Source: Streptomyces sp. NBC_00510
Lineage (GTDB): Bacteria; Actinomycetota; Actinomycetes; Streptomycetales; Streptomycetaceae
Reading direction: 5' to 3'
Assembly: GCA_036013505.1 (NCBI GenBank)
Contig: CP107851.1
Coordinates: 1,240,001 to 1,304,000, forward strand
DNA: 64,000 bases
Positions 24,275 through 31,872 of the stretch are shown here, in pieces (position 1 is the first letter of the stretch; every line of letters starts with the position of its first letter). The translations under genes and the position numbers were made by a program. Below the pieces are notes generated by a model, which was not told the origin of the DNA, did no database searches, and saw only the letters and a list, made by a program, of their open reading frames with translations.

Positions 24275-24336
24275 CTCCGGCCCTCCCTCCGCCGCTCCGT
24301 CCGGCCCCGGACCCGTTCCAAGCCCGTAACGACGGA

Positions 24337-24354
24337 CTTTATCGGCCGATAAAG
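24337..24354. promoter_or_regulatory. Perfect 18-bp palindrome upstream of the tap-tpg genes
   Basis: CTTTATCGG-CCGATAAAG is fully symmetric and the only AT-containing island in the intergenic region between the divergent tap-side ORF (start 24274) and the small membrane protein gene (start 24408). It looks like a dimer operator, for example for autoregulation by the XRE domain of Tap or by an unlinked regulator. I noticed no second copy in the window. Confidence 0.6.
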
Positions 24355-24407
24355 CGGCCCGTGGACACCGAGGCGCCCGGCGGGACGTCCGCCGTAGGGT
24401 GTGGTCC

Positions 24408-24731
24408 GTGACCGACCTCATGGGCTGTCTGATCCTCGCTGCCGTACTGGCCGGGGTCATGGGCGCGTTCGCCTGGCTGGCGCGGGTGATCCGGCGCCGT
24501 GGTGTCGCCGGCCATGCGGTCGCCGCCGCCCTGGCCTCCTATGAGGAGGCGTTCCGCGTCACGTCCTACGAGGCGCACCAGGAGATCCGCACCCAGGCCG
24601 GACGCAGGCTGCCCTTCGAGTCGCCGGACGAGCCCTGGCGCCCGGCCCGCGCGACGGTCCCGGCCCGCCCGGCCGTACGCTCCGCGCGGGGGCCGCGCAC
24701 GTGGGTCCGCCGCCTGCGGCGTCGCCGCTGA
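24408..24731 (+). CDS. Small membrane protein of unknown function
   Basis: 107 residues. One N-terminal membrane helix (LMGCLILAAVLAGVMGAFAWLA, about residues 4-25) is followed by a positively charged cytoplasmic domain with AAALASYEEAFRVTSYEAHQEIRTQAGRRLPFES and an Arg-rich tail. GTG 24408 is the likely start; ATG 24420 is an alternative that would shorten the leader. No family recognised. It is divergent from the tap-tpg group across the 18-bp palindrome. The following 253 bp (24732-24984) hold no convincing gene. Confidence 0.6.
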   Translation: MTDLMGCLILAAVLAGVMGAFAWLARVIRRRGVAGHAVAAALASYEEAFRVTSYEAHQEIRTQAGRRLPFESPDEPWRPARATVPARPAVRSARGPRTWVRRLRRRR

Positions 24732-24984
24732 CCGGGTATCCCACGGCGGCGACGGCGGCGACCGGCTGCTCGGACTCCGTGAGCTGTTCCGCCGCGAGGA
24801 GCGCGAGGAGCATGCGCAGCCGCATCAGGAACTCAGAGGTGCCGGCCACCGTCCGGTGGTGGGCCCGGTGAGGCCCTGCCGTCGCCGTCGCCTTGTGAGC
24901 CGAACCGAACATTGCCGGACAATATTGACAAAGGCGGAACGCACACCGTCGACGGCGGGGGCTCACCCATCGCAGGACGGCATC

Positions 24985-25842
24985 ATGCCTTCGTACGCGC
25001 ACAGCACGGCACCGACCCGGTACATCGAGGTGGACGGCGACCGTTACGCCCATCGCCGTTTCGGGGCGGATTCCGGGACGCCGCTCCTGATGCTCCCGCA
25101 TTTCCGCGCGGGCATGGACCACTGGGATCCGCTCGTCACGGACGGCCTCGCCGAGAACCGGCCGGTGATCCTCTTCGACAACGCCGGGGTGGGGAACTCG
25201 GGCGGCCGGACGCCGGAATCGGCGGAGGGTTTCGCCGAGAACGCCGTCGCGTTCCTGCGGGCGCTCGGCGTTCCCGAGGTCGACCTGCTGGGCTTCTCGG
25301 TGGGCGGGTACGTCAGCCAGGCCCTCGTCCTGGCCCATCCCGAACGGGTGCGCCGCCTTGTCCTGGTCGGGACGAAGCCGCGCGCCGGCGAGATGGCGGG
25401 CGTCGGCGAACGGGTCGCGGAGGTGGCCGCACACGAGGTCCTCACCGAGGAGGACTACCTGTACCTCTTCTTCGACGGCTCCCCCGGCGGACGCCGGGCC
25501 GGCCGGGAGTTCTGGCTGCGCCGCCACGAGCGGACCGTGGACGCCGACGCCGAATCCGGCCCCGACAGCGTCCGCGCACAGCAGGCGCTGCGCGCCGACT
25601 GGAACACCGGACGGGGCGAGCGGTTCGCGGAGCTGCGGCGCATCACCCAGCCGACGCTCGTCGTCAACGGCAGCAACGACATCATGGTCCCGACCCTCAA
25701 TTCGTGGATCCTCGCGCAGCACATCCCCCACGCGCAGCTCGTCATCTACCCGGACGCGGGCCACGGGGCGCTCTTCCAGTACCCCCGGCTGTTCTGCGCC
25801 CACGTCGCCCGCTTCCTCGACAGCGACGTCCCCTTCACCTGA
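24985..25842 (+). CDS. Alpha/beta hydrolase
   Basis: 285 residues. The nucleophile elbow GFSVGG places Ser105, the strand before the cap reads FDNAGVGNSGG (as in haloperoxidase-like/epoxide-hydrolase-like members), Asp lies in VNGSNDIMVP and His in DAGHGALFQYP. Complete catalytic triad, so an active esterase-type enzyme is likely; substrate unknown. ATG 24985 has GGAC upstream. The region just before (about 24910-24935) is AT-rich (ATTGCCGGACAATATTGAC) with small inverted repeats and may hold the promoter. Confidence 0.87.
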   Translation: MPSYAHSTAPTRYIEVDGDRYAHRRFGADSGTPLLMLPHFRAGMDHWDPLVTDGLAENRPVILFDNAGVGNSGGRTPESAEGFAENAVAFLRALGVPEVDLLGFSVGGYVSQALVLAHPERVRRLVLVGTKPRAGEMAGVGERVAEVAAHEVLTEEDYLYLFFDGSPGGRRAGREFWLRRHERTVDADAESGPDSVRAQQALRADWNTGRGERFAELRRITQPTLVVNGSNDIMVPTLNSWILAQHIPHAQLVIYPDAGHGALFQYPRLFCAHVARFLDSDVPFT

Positions 25843-25864
25843 CCTCGTGGCGGGCCCGCCGTCG

Positions 25865-26911
25865 CTACGCTCCCGCGACCGCCCGGTGCCGGCCCACGGC
25901 GCGGACGGCGTACCGGACGGTCGCCGCGTACAGGACGAGGAATGCCCCGCCGACCAGGACGATCACCAGCCAGGTCAGGCCCTGCCAACCGGGGACGGCG
26001 GCGCCGTGCAGCCAGCGGACGAGGAAGTTGCCGGTGGCCGCCGCGGGGAAGGAGAAGACCCAGTAGCCGGTGTGGAACCCCTTCTGGCGGACGTGCGGCA
26101 CCAGGAACAGGACGATCAGGACGGTGAAGAGCACCAGCCCGGCGAAGCCGTACCCCACGGCGTCGACCCGTCCGCCGTGCGCGGCGGTCCAGGCGAGGCC
26201 GCCGACGGCCGGCGGGATCGTGAGGACGGTCAGCGTGGGGCGCGCGGGTGCGGGCAGGCCGTCCGCGACGAGGCGGCCGAGGACCACGGTGCCGAAGGCG
26301 AGCCAGTACAGGACGCCCACCGCGAAGGCGGCCGAGGCCGCGTGGGGGAGCGCGACCGCGGTGCCGGTGGTGCTGGCGATGAAGGGTCCGGAGACCACCG
26401 GCAGCAGGTAGCCGGGGTGCAGCGGGGCCGAGCCGAGGCCGCCGGTCACCCAGTGGGCGAGCAGCCGGGCGGCGAGGACGGCGGAGGCGAGGGCGAACAG
26501 CGCGTAGAACCAGCGGGCGCCGTCGACCCCGAAGCGGGCGAAGTGGCCGGTGGCCAGCATGCCGATGATCGGGACGTACGCGAGCGCGAAGCCCTGACCG
26601 GGGTGGTGGAGGTCCTCCAGGACGTTGCGCCGGCGTGCTCCGCCGTGCCGCACGTACTGCGCCAGCAGCACCACCCACAGCAGTCCGCTGACCACGAACA
26701 GGGCGTCGCTGACCCCGATGGGCGCGGCCACCGTGGCCGATGCCGACTGCCAGAGCCCGCCCAGACCCGCCGTGCCGAGGGAGACCGACATCATTGCGAT
26801 GTGGGTGGCGCGCCGGGCGCCTCCGCCGTCCCCGGCTGCGGCGTGCGCGGGCCCCGACGAGTCGTCCGGGGGCGTGACGGTCACGGGTGCGTCGAGTACG
26901 GCCGACTGCAT
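25865..26911 (-). CDS. TDT-family transporter (TehA/SLAC1-like)
   Basis: 348 residues with about ten membrane helices after a 35-residue hydrophilic N-terminus. The spacing of helices and the HPGQGFALAYVPIIGMLATG and HTGYWVFSFPAAATGNFLV segments suit the tellurite-resistance/dicarboxylate transporter family, which also includes sulfite exporters and SLAC1 anion channels. Substrate not determinable. GAGGAGAAG precedes ATG 26911. A symmetric site lies about 50 bp upstream. Convergent with the hydrolase across a 22-bp gap containing GGCGGGCCCGCC. Confidence 0.8.
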   Translation of the reverse strand: MQSAVLDAPVTVTPPDDSSGPAHAAAGDGGGARRATHIAMMSVSLGTAGLGGLWQSASATVAAPIGVSDALFVVSGLLWVVLLAQYVRHGGARRRNVLEDLHHPGQGFALAYVPIIGMLATGHFARFGVDGARWFYALFALASAVLAARLLAHWVTGGLGSAPLHPGYLLPVVSGPFIASTTGTAVALPHAASAAFAVGVLYWLAFGTVVLGRLVADGLPAPARPTLTVLTIPPAVGGLAWTAAHGGRVDAVGYGFAGLVLFTVLIVLFLVPHVRQKGFHTGYWVFSFPAAATGNFLVRWLHGAAVPGWQGLTWLVIVLVGGAFLVLYAATVRYAVRAVGRHRAVAGA

Positions 26912-26962
26912 GCGGTGCTTCTCCTCGGGGGTCCGGCGCCGCAGAGGGGCGCGGCGGGCAAG

Positions 26963-26981
26963 TGGTTTCAACTTTAAACCA
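26963..26981 (-). promoter_or_regulatory. Inverted repeat upstream of the TDT transporter gene
   Basis: TGGTTT-N7-AAACCA (26963-26981), an AT-rich 6-bp inverted repeat in otherwise GC-rich DNA, 52 bp before the transporter start. Its shape fits a MarR/ArsR-type operator. No regulator gene sits beside it. Confidence 0.5.
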
Positions 26982-27176
26982 GACGTCGGCGAGCCCTTCC
27001 CGCCCCCGTGGGGAATCCGGGATCGTGACCCGGACCGGGCCCGGGGCGGCCCCGGCCGAGATGCCCCCACCTGTCGGCGGGGACTATCGTCCACATATGG
27101 GAGCGCCCCGGCCGCGCCGAAACGGCGTTCCCCGGCGGCGAACGGCCCGTTGGGCACCGCGCGGGGCCGGTGGGTG

Positions 27177-29309
27177 ATGAGCGGGAGCGCAGCGCCCGGC
27201 GCCGCGCCGGAGGAAGAGGCCGCACTCGACCAGGCTCTGGCGGAGGTGGCGAGAATCACCGCGTCCCACGCTGCAGGTGTCTTCCTGCTGGTGCCGCACG
27301 CCCAGGCGCTGCGCCTGGCGGTGGTGACGGGCCTGTCGGCCGGAGTGGTGCGGCCGTGGTCGCGGCTGGCGCTCGCGACGCCCGCGCCCGTCTCCACGGT
27401 CGCGCGCGATGGGCGTCCGGTCTGGGTGCACGGCCACGACGAGCTCGCCCGCCGGTTCCCGCGCACCGCCTTCGCGCTGCCCTACCGGCTGGCGATGTAC
27501 GTCGTGCCGTTGCACACGGGCACCACGGTGTCGGGCGTGCTGCAACTGCTGTGGCCCGACACCCGTCCCGACCGGCTCGCCCAGGAGGAACGGGCCGCCG
27601 TGACCCACGCCGCCGACCGGATGAGCGCGCTGCTCACCCGGGCCGCCGCCCGGGGGAGGCCGCTGCGGCCGGGCGCCATGCCCCGGGTGCTCGCGCCGGA
27701 CCCTCCGCCGCCCCTGCCGCCCGCCGAGGCCCAAGCCGCGGCGGAACTGACGGAGCGCCTGGACGACGGGGTGCTCGCGCTGGACCTGGAGGGGCGGGTG
27801 ACCTTCCTGAACGCCACGGCCGCCGAGCTGCTCGGCCGCGGCAAGGCCGAGCTGATGCACACCCGCCTCTGGGAGTCCCTGCCCTGGCTGATCGACCCGG
27901 CCTACGAAGACCCGTACCTGGCCGCGCTGTTCAGCCGGCTCCCCACGGACTTCACCGCGCTGCGCCCCCCGGACGACTGGCTTTCCTTCCGGCTCTACCC
28001 CGACACCACCGGGATCAGCATCCGGCTGCGGACCGCCCCGGCCCCGGCGGGCGACCGGCTCCCGCCCGCCACACCCTCCGGGACCGCGCCGACCCGCGCC
28101 GGCGCGCTGTACCACCTGCTGTACATCGCCTCGTCCCTCACCGAGGCGGTCGGCGTCCAGGACGTGGCGACCGCCGTCACCGAGCAGATCATGCCCGTCC
28201 TCGGGGCCGACGGCCTGTCGTTGCTGATCGCGGACGAGGGGCGGTTCCAGGACGTCGCCTCCCGTGGCTTCCCCCGGACCCACAAGGACTTCTTCCGCGG
28301 TCTGTCGCTGACGGTCGACACCGCGGGCTCCCGCGCCGTCGCCACGGGTGCGCCGCTCTTCTTCAGCGACGTCGACGCGATACGGCAGGCCTTCCCCCTC
28401 GTCACCCCCTACACGCGGATGGGCGCCTGGGCGTTCCTCCCGCTGAACGCCTCGGGCCGCACGATCGGCTGCTGCGTCCTGGCCTTCGCCCTCCCCCGCG
28501 CCTTCCCGCCCGACGAGCGTGCCGCCCTGACCTCGCTGGCCGGCATGATCGCCCAGGCATTGGAACGTGCCCGGCTGTTCGACACCAAGAGCCAGGTCGC
28601 CCGCACCCTCCAGACCGCGCTGCTGCCGCACTCCCTGCCGCACGTGCCCGGCCTGCGCGTCGCCGCCCGCTACCTCCCGGCGACCAGCGGCATGGACATC
28701 GGCGGTGACTTCTACGACCTGATCCGCCTCGACGGCGCCGGGGCGGCGGCCGCGGTCATCGGCGACGTCCAGGGGCACAGCGTCAACGCGGCGGCGCTGA
28801 TGGGCCAGATCCGCACGGCGGTGCACACCCACGCGAGCACGGGCGCGGCCCCGGACGACGTGCTGACCCGGATCAACCGCCTGTTCAACGACCTCGACAC
28901 CGACCTGTTCACCAGTTGCCTCTACGCACAGCTGGACGTGCCCGGGCACCGCGCGCTGCTGGCGAGCGCCGGCCATCTGCCGGCGCTGCTGCGCCACCGG
29001 TCCGGTCGCACGGAGATCCTCGACGTACCGCCCGGGCTCCTGCTCGGGGTCGACGTGGCCGCGGACTACCGGGCCGCGGAGGTGTCCATGCCGCCGGGAT
29101 GCGTGCTCACCCTGTTCACCGACGGCCTGATCGAACGTCCCGGCACCGATCTGGAGACGGCGCTCGGGGAACTCGCCGGCCGGCTCGCCGCCGCGCCCGT
29201 CCGTTCGCTGGACGACCTGGCCGACGATCTCCTGCGGGAGGCCCGGCGGACCTCCGGGGGCCGCGACGACATCGCCCTGCTGCTGGTGGGCCCGGTGCCC
29301 GGGGAGTGA
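27177..29309 (+). CDS. GAF-PAS-GAF-PP2C (SpoIIE/RsbU-type) phosphatase
   Basis: 710 residues. A first GAF domain spans about 10-155, a PAS domain about 185-290 (LDDGVLALDLEGRVTFLNATAAELLGRG), a second GAF about 305-455, and a C-terminal PP2C-type Ser/Thr phosphatase about 475-705. The phosphatase carries metal-binding Asp residues in GGDFYD, GDVQGHS (family usually GDVxGHG) and FTDGLIERP, and the final GRDDIALLLV Asp pair. Such proteins typically dephosphorylate anti-sigma-factor antagonists in response to signals bound by GAF/PAS. No RsbW-type kinase domain is fused. ATG 27177 is used; ribosome binding site weak. Confidence 0.88.
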   Translation: MSGSAAPGAAPEEEAALDQALAEVARITASHAAGVFLLVPHAQALRLAVVTGLSAGVVRPWSRLALATPAPVSTVARDGRPVWVHGHDELARRFPRTAFALPYRLAMYVVPLHTGTTVSGVLQLLWPDTRPDRLAQEERAAVTHAADRMSALLTRAAARGRPLRPGAMPRVLAPDPPPPLPPAEAQAAAELTERLDDGVLALDLEGRVTFLNATAAELLGRGKAELMHTRLWESLPWLIDPAYEDPYLAALFSRLPTDFTALRPPDDWLSFRLYPDTTGISIRLRTAPAPAGDRLPPATPSGTAPTRAGALYHLLYIASSLTEAVGVQDVATAVTEQIMPVLGADGLSLLIADEGRFQDVASRGFPRTHKDFFRGLSLTVDTAGSRAVATGAPLFFSDVDAIRQAFPLVTPYTRMGAWAFLPLNASGRTIGCCVLAFALPRAFPPDERAALTSLAGMIAQALERARLFDTKSQVARTLQTALLPHSLPHVPGLRVAARYLPATSGMDIGGDFYDLIRLDGAGAAAAVIGDVQGHSVNAAALMGQIRTAVHTHASTGAAPDDVLTRINRLFNDLDTDLFTSCLYAQLDVPGHRALLASAGHLPALLRHRSGRTEILDVPPGLLLGVDVAADYRAAEVSMPPGCVLTLFTDGLIERPGTDLETALGELAGRLAAAPVRSLDDLADDLLREARRTSGGRDDIALLLVGPVPGE

Positions 29310-29331
29310 CGGGCGGGAGCACCGCGCGCGC

Positions 29332-29610
29332 TCAGGCCGCCCGGCCCGCCAGACGGAACCGGCCGAGGGTGTCCTGCATCAGCCGGCGCACCTCGGCCCA
29401 CGTGCCGTCGACCGCCGCGTCGCCGCGCAGCAGGCGCTCCGTGGGCCGGGCCGCGCACCAGCGGGCGTGGCGCAGCGCGTCGATCCCGGCGACCGTCCCG
29501 GCCACCACGTAGTAGTGGCGGACCAGCGCCCCCGAACCGCCGCGATGACGCAGCCCGACCAGCCAGACCACACCGTCCTCGTCACCGTTGTGAGGGTGGG
29601 TGTCCGTCAT
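29332..29610 (-). CDS. Small protein of unknown function
   Basis: 92 residues, soluble, with VVWLVGLRHRGGSGALVRHYYVVAGTVAGIDALRHARWCAARP near the N-terminus. No recognised domain. ATG 29610 is chosen because GGAGCGAGAC precedes it; a longer frame back to 29685 lacks this and is Ala/Pro-rich. Convergent with the phosphatase gene (22-bp gap). Confidence 0.55.
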   Translation of the reverse strand: MTDTHPHNGDEDGVVWLVGLRHRGGSGALVRHYYVVAGTVAGIDALRHARWCAARPTERLLRGDAAVDGTWAEVRRLMQDTLGRFRLAGRAA

Positions 29611-29710
29611 GTCTCGCTCCCGCCACGCGCTCCCTGCTCCGGTCATCCACGGTGCCGCCGAAGCCGCCGGCGGGGCCACCTCCATCCGGCCGCGTCCCCC
29701 TCGGATCCGG

Positions 29711-30547
29711 TCAGGGGCGGTAGACCGCCCCGGGCTGCGGGGTGCCGGGGGCGAGCAGCTGCGGAACGGTCACGAAGGTGAAGCCCCGCTTCTTGAGCGC
29801 GTCGATGATGCCGGGCACGGCCGGCAGGGTGCCCCGGTAGCCCTTGGCGGCCGGGCCGGGGACGACGTCGTGGAGCAGGATGATGCCGTCACGGTCGGCC
29901 TGGTCCAGGACGCGCTTGGTGATCAGGTCGGGGTCGTTGGTCTCGTAGTCCTTGGCCGTGACGCTCCACAGCACCTCGGAGAGGCCCATCTCACGGGCGA
30001 TGCCCTGGACGGTGTCGTTGGTGCGTCCCTGCGGCGGGCGCATGAGGGTGGGGCGGCGGCCCGTTATCCGCTCTATCGCCTCGTTGGGACGGCTCAGCTC
30101 CTCGCGTATCTCCTCGGGCTCGATCTGCGTGAGGATCTTGTGCGTCCAGGTGTGGCTGGCGACCTCGTGCCCCTCGGCGACCATGCGCTTGACCATGTCC
30201 GGGTAGCGGTCGATGTGCTTCCGGCCGAGGAGGAAGAAGGTGGCGGGCACCTGCTTCTCCTTGAGGACGTCCAGCAGCTGCGCCGTGTGCTTGCTCGGCC
30301 CCGCGTCGAAGGTGAGCGCGATGCACTTGGCCTTGCGGCAGTCGACGCTGCCGAAGGTGCCCGTGCCGGTCTTGCCGGCCTCCTGCCGCACGGTGCCCGG
30401 GGAGGTGGTCTCCACGCGGGTGCAACCGGTGAGCGCGAGCGCGAGGGCCAGGGCGGCCGCGGGAAGCACCGCCCATCCGCGGGCGGTCCGGGCGGAGGCG
30501 GCGTCACGTCGGGCGGGCAGGAGGCTTCGGAGCCGGGTAGTTCGCAT
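29711..30547 (-). CDS. Polysaccharide deacetylase lipoprotein (CE4/NodB domain)
   Basis: 278 residues. A membrane-targeting N-terminus ends in the lipobox LTGC (Cys42), so it is predicted to be anchored outside the membrane. The NodB domain has motif 1 as TFDAGPS (usual TFDDGP: the second, metal-binding Asp is Ala82), motif 2 SHTWTH (His132, His136), motif 3 RPPQG (Arg170) and motif 5 LLHD. It may deacetylate peptidoglycan or chitin-like glycans; the Asp-to-Ala change could alter metal binding or activity. Divergent from a PadR gene with GTGTATA repeats between. Confidence 0.87.
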   Translation of the reverse strand: MRTTRLRSLLPARRDAASARTARGWAVLPAAALALALALTGCTRVETTSPGTVRQEAGKTGTGTFGSVDCRKAKCIALTFDAGPSKHTAQLLDVLKEKQVPATFFLLGRKHIDRYPDMVKRMVAEGHEVASHTWTHKILTQIEPEEIREELSRPNEAIERITGRRPTLMRPPQGRTNDTVQGIAREMGLSEVLWSVTAKDYETNDPDLITKRVLDQADRDGIILLHDVVPGPAAKGYRGTLPAVPGIIDALKKRGFTFVTVPQLLAPGTPQPGAVYRP

Positions 30548-30567
30548 GGCCGCGACTCTACACAGGG

Positions 30568-30657
30568 GGTATACACGCAATTCATAGCGGGGGTGCCCTC
30601 GGCTGCACACGATCACGACATCGCGTCTACATGACGTGTATACCTCATGTGTATATT
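30568..30657. promoter_or_regulatory. GTGTATA repeats between the deacetylase and PadR genes
   Basis: Three related sites: GCGTGTATACC on the minus strand (30568-30578), ACGTGTATACC on the plus strand (30634-30644) and ATGTGTATATT (30647-30657). The last two lie 8-31 bp before the PadR start. The outer two are inverted relative to each other. They probably form PadR operators and core promoter elements for both divergent genes. Confidence 0.6.
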
Positions 30658-30664
30658 GACGCGC

Positions 30665-31189
30665 ATGTCCATCGGTCACACCCTCCTGGGCCTCCTCGAA
30701 TCCGGGCCGCGCCACGGCTACGACCTCAAGCGCGCCTTCGACGAGCGATTCGGCCACGACCGGCCGCTGCACTACGGGCAGGTCTACTCCACGATGTCGA
30801 GGCTGCTGAAGCACGGTCTGGTCGAGGTCGAGGCCATAGAGCCCGGCGAAGGCCCCGAGCGGAAGCGGTACGCCATCACGGAGGCCGGCGTCACCGACGT
30901 CGCACGGTGGCTCGCGACCCCGGAGAAGCCCGAGCCGTACCTGCAGTCGACGCTCTACACCAAGGTCGTCCTCGCGCTGCTCACCCGGCGCGACGCGGCC
31001 GACATCCTGGACGTGCAGCGCGCCGAGCACCTGCGGCTGATGCGCGACCTGACCGAACGCAAGCGCACCGGGGACCTGGCCGACCAGTTGATCTGCGACC
31101 ACGCCCTGTTCCACCTCGAAGCCGACCTGCGCTGGCTGGAGCTGACCGCGGCGCGGCTCGACGGGCTCGCCCGGGAGGTGAGCGCGTGA
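30665..31189 (+). CDS. PadR-family transcriptional regulator
   Basis: 174 residues. N-terminal winged helix (LLGLLESGPRHGYDLKRAFDERF, then GQVYSTMSRLLKHGLVEVE), followed by the YAITEAG wing and the C-terminal helical dimer domain of PadR subfamily 2 (Vir_act_alpha_C-like). ATG 30665 sits only 8 bp after the last GTGTATA repeat with no clear ribosome binding site, so a leaderless transcript is likely. It overlaps the next gene by 4 bp; PadR-ABC operons are commonly autoregulated by the exported drug. Confidence 0.9.
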   Translation: MSIGHTLLGLLESGPRHGYDLKRAFDERFGHDRPLHYGQVYSTMSRLLKHGLVEVEAIEPGEGPERKRYAITEAGVTDVARWLATPEKPEPYLQSTLYTKVVLALLTRRDAADILDVQRAEHLRLMRDLTERKRTGDLADQLICDHALFHLEADLRWLELTAARLDGLAREVSA

Positions 31190-31872
31190 CGCCCGCCGAG
31201 CCCCTGCTCACCGCCGACGGCCTGCACAAGAGCTACGGCCGGACGCCGGCCCTCGACGGCGCGGACTTCTCCATACGCCCCGGCGAGGTCGTCGCCGTGA
31301 TGGGCCCCTCCGGCTCCGGCAAGTCCACCCTGCTGCACTGCCTCGCCGGGATCGTCGTCCCGGACGCCGGCACCATCACCTACCGCGGTCGTGAGCTGTC
31401 CGCGATGAACGACGCCCGACGCAGCGCCCTGCGGCGCAGCGAGTTCGGCTTCGTCTTCCAGTTCGGGCAGCTCGTCCCCGAGCTCACCTGCGCGGAGAAC
31501 GTGGCGCTGCCGCTCCGGCTGGGCGGCACCTCCCGCAAGGAGGCGACGCGCACCGCCCTGGAGTGGCTGCGCAGGCTGGAGGTAGAGGACGTCGCCGGCC
31601 AGCGGCCCGGGGCGATCTCCGGCGGGCAGGGGCAGCGGGTGGCCGTCGCCCGTGCCCTGGTCACCGGCCCCCGCGTGCTGTTCGCCGACGAACCAACCGG
31701 AGCGCTGGACTCCCTCAACGGCGAACGCGTGATGCAGTTGCTCAGCTCCGCCGCCCGCGAGACCGACGCCGCGGTCGTCCTGGTCACCCACGAGGCGAGG
31801 GTCGCCGCGTACTCCGACCGCGAGGTCGTCGTACGCGACGGGAAGGCCCGCGACACGGCGCGCGTGGCATGA
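31186..31872 (+). CDS. ABC transporter ATP-binding protein (LolD/MacB type)
   Basis: 228 residues. Walker A GPSGSGKS (40-47), Q-loop in FVFQFGQLVPELT, signature ISGGQGQR, Walker B VLFADEPTGALD and switch His in VLVTHEARVA. The sequence belongs to the group that pairs with FtsX-like permeases. GTG start overlaps the PadR stop by 4 bp (GTGA), and the stop overlaps the permease start (ATGA). Confidence 0.93.
   Translation: MTPAEPLLTADGLHKSYGRTPALDGADFSIRPGEVVAVMGPSGSGKSTLLHCLAGIVVPDAGTITYRGRELSAMNDARRSALRRSEFGFVFQFGQLVPELTCAENVALPLRLGGTSRKEATRTALEWLRRLEVEDVAGQRPGAISGGQGQRVAVARALVTGPRVLFADEPTGALDSLNGERVMQLLSSAARETDAAVVLVTHEARVAAYSDREVVVRDGKARDTARVA

Noticed and set aside
24732..24984. Possible small regulator gene on the minus strand starting near 24830
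   Set aside because: The frame runs into the antisense of the membrane-protein gene and becomes Pro/Arg-rich; no ribosome binding site.
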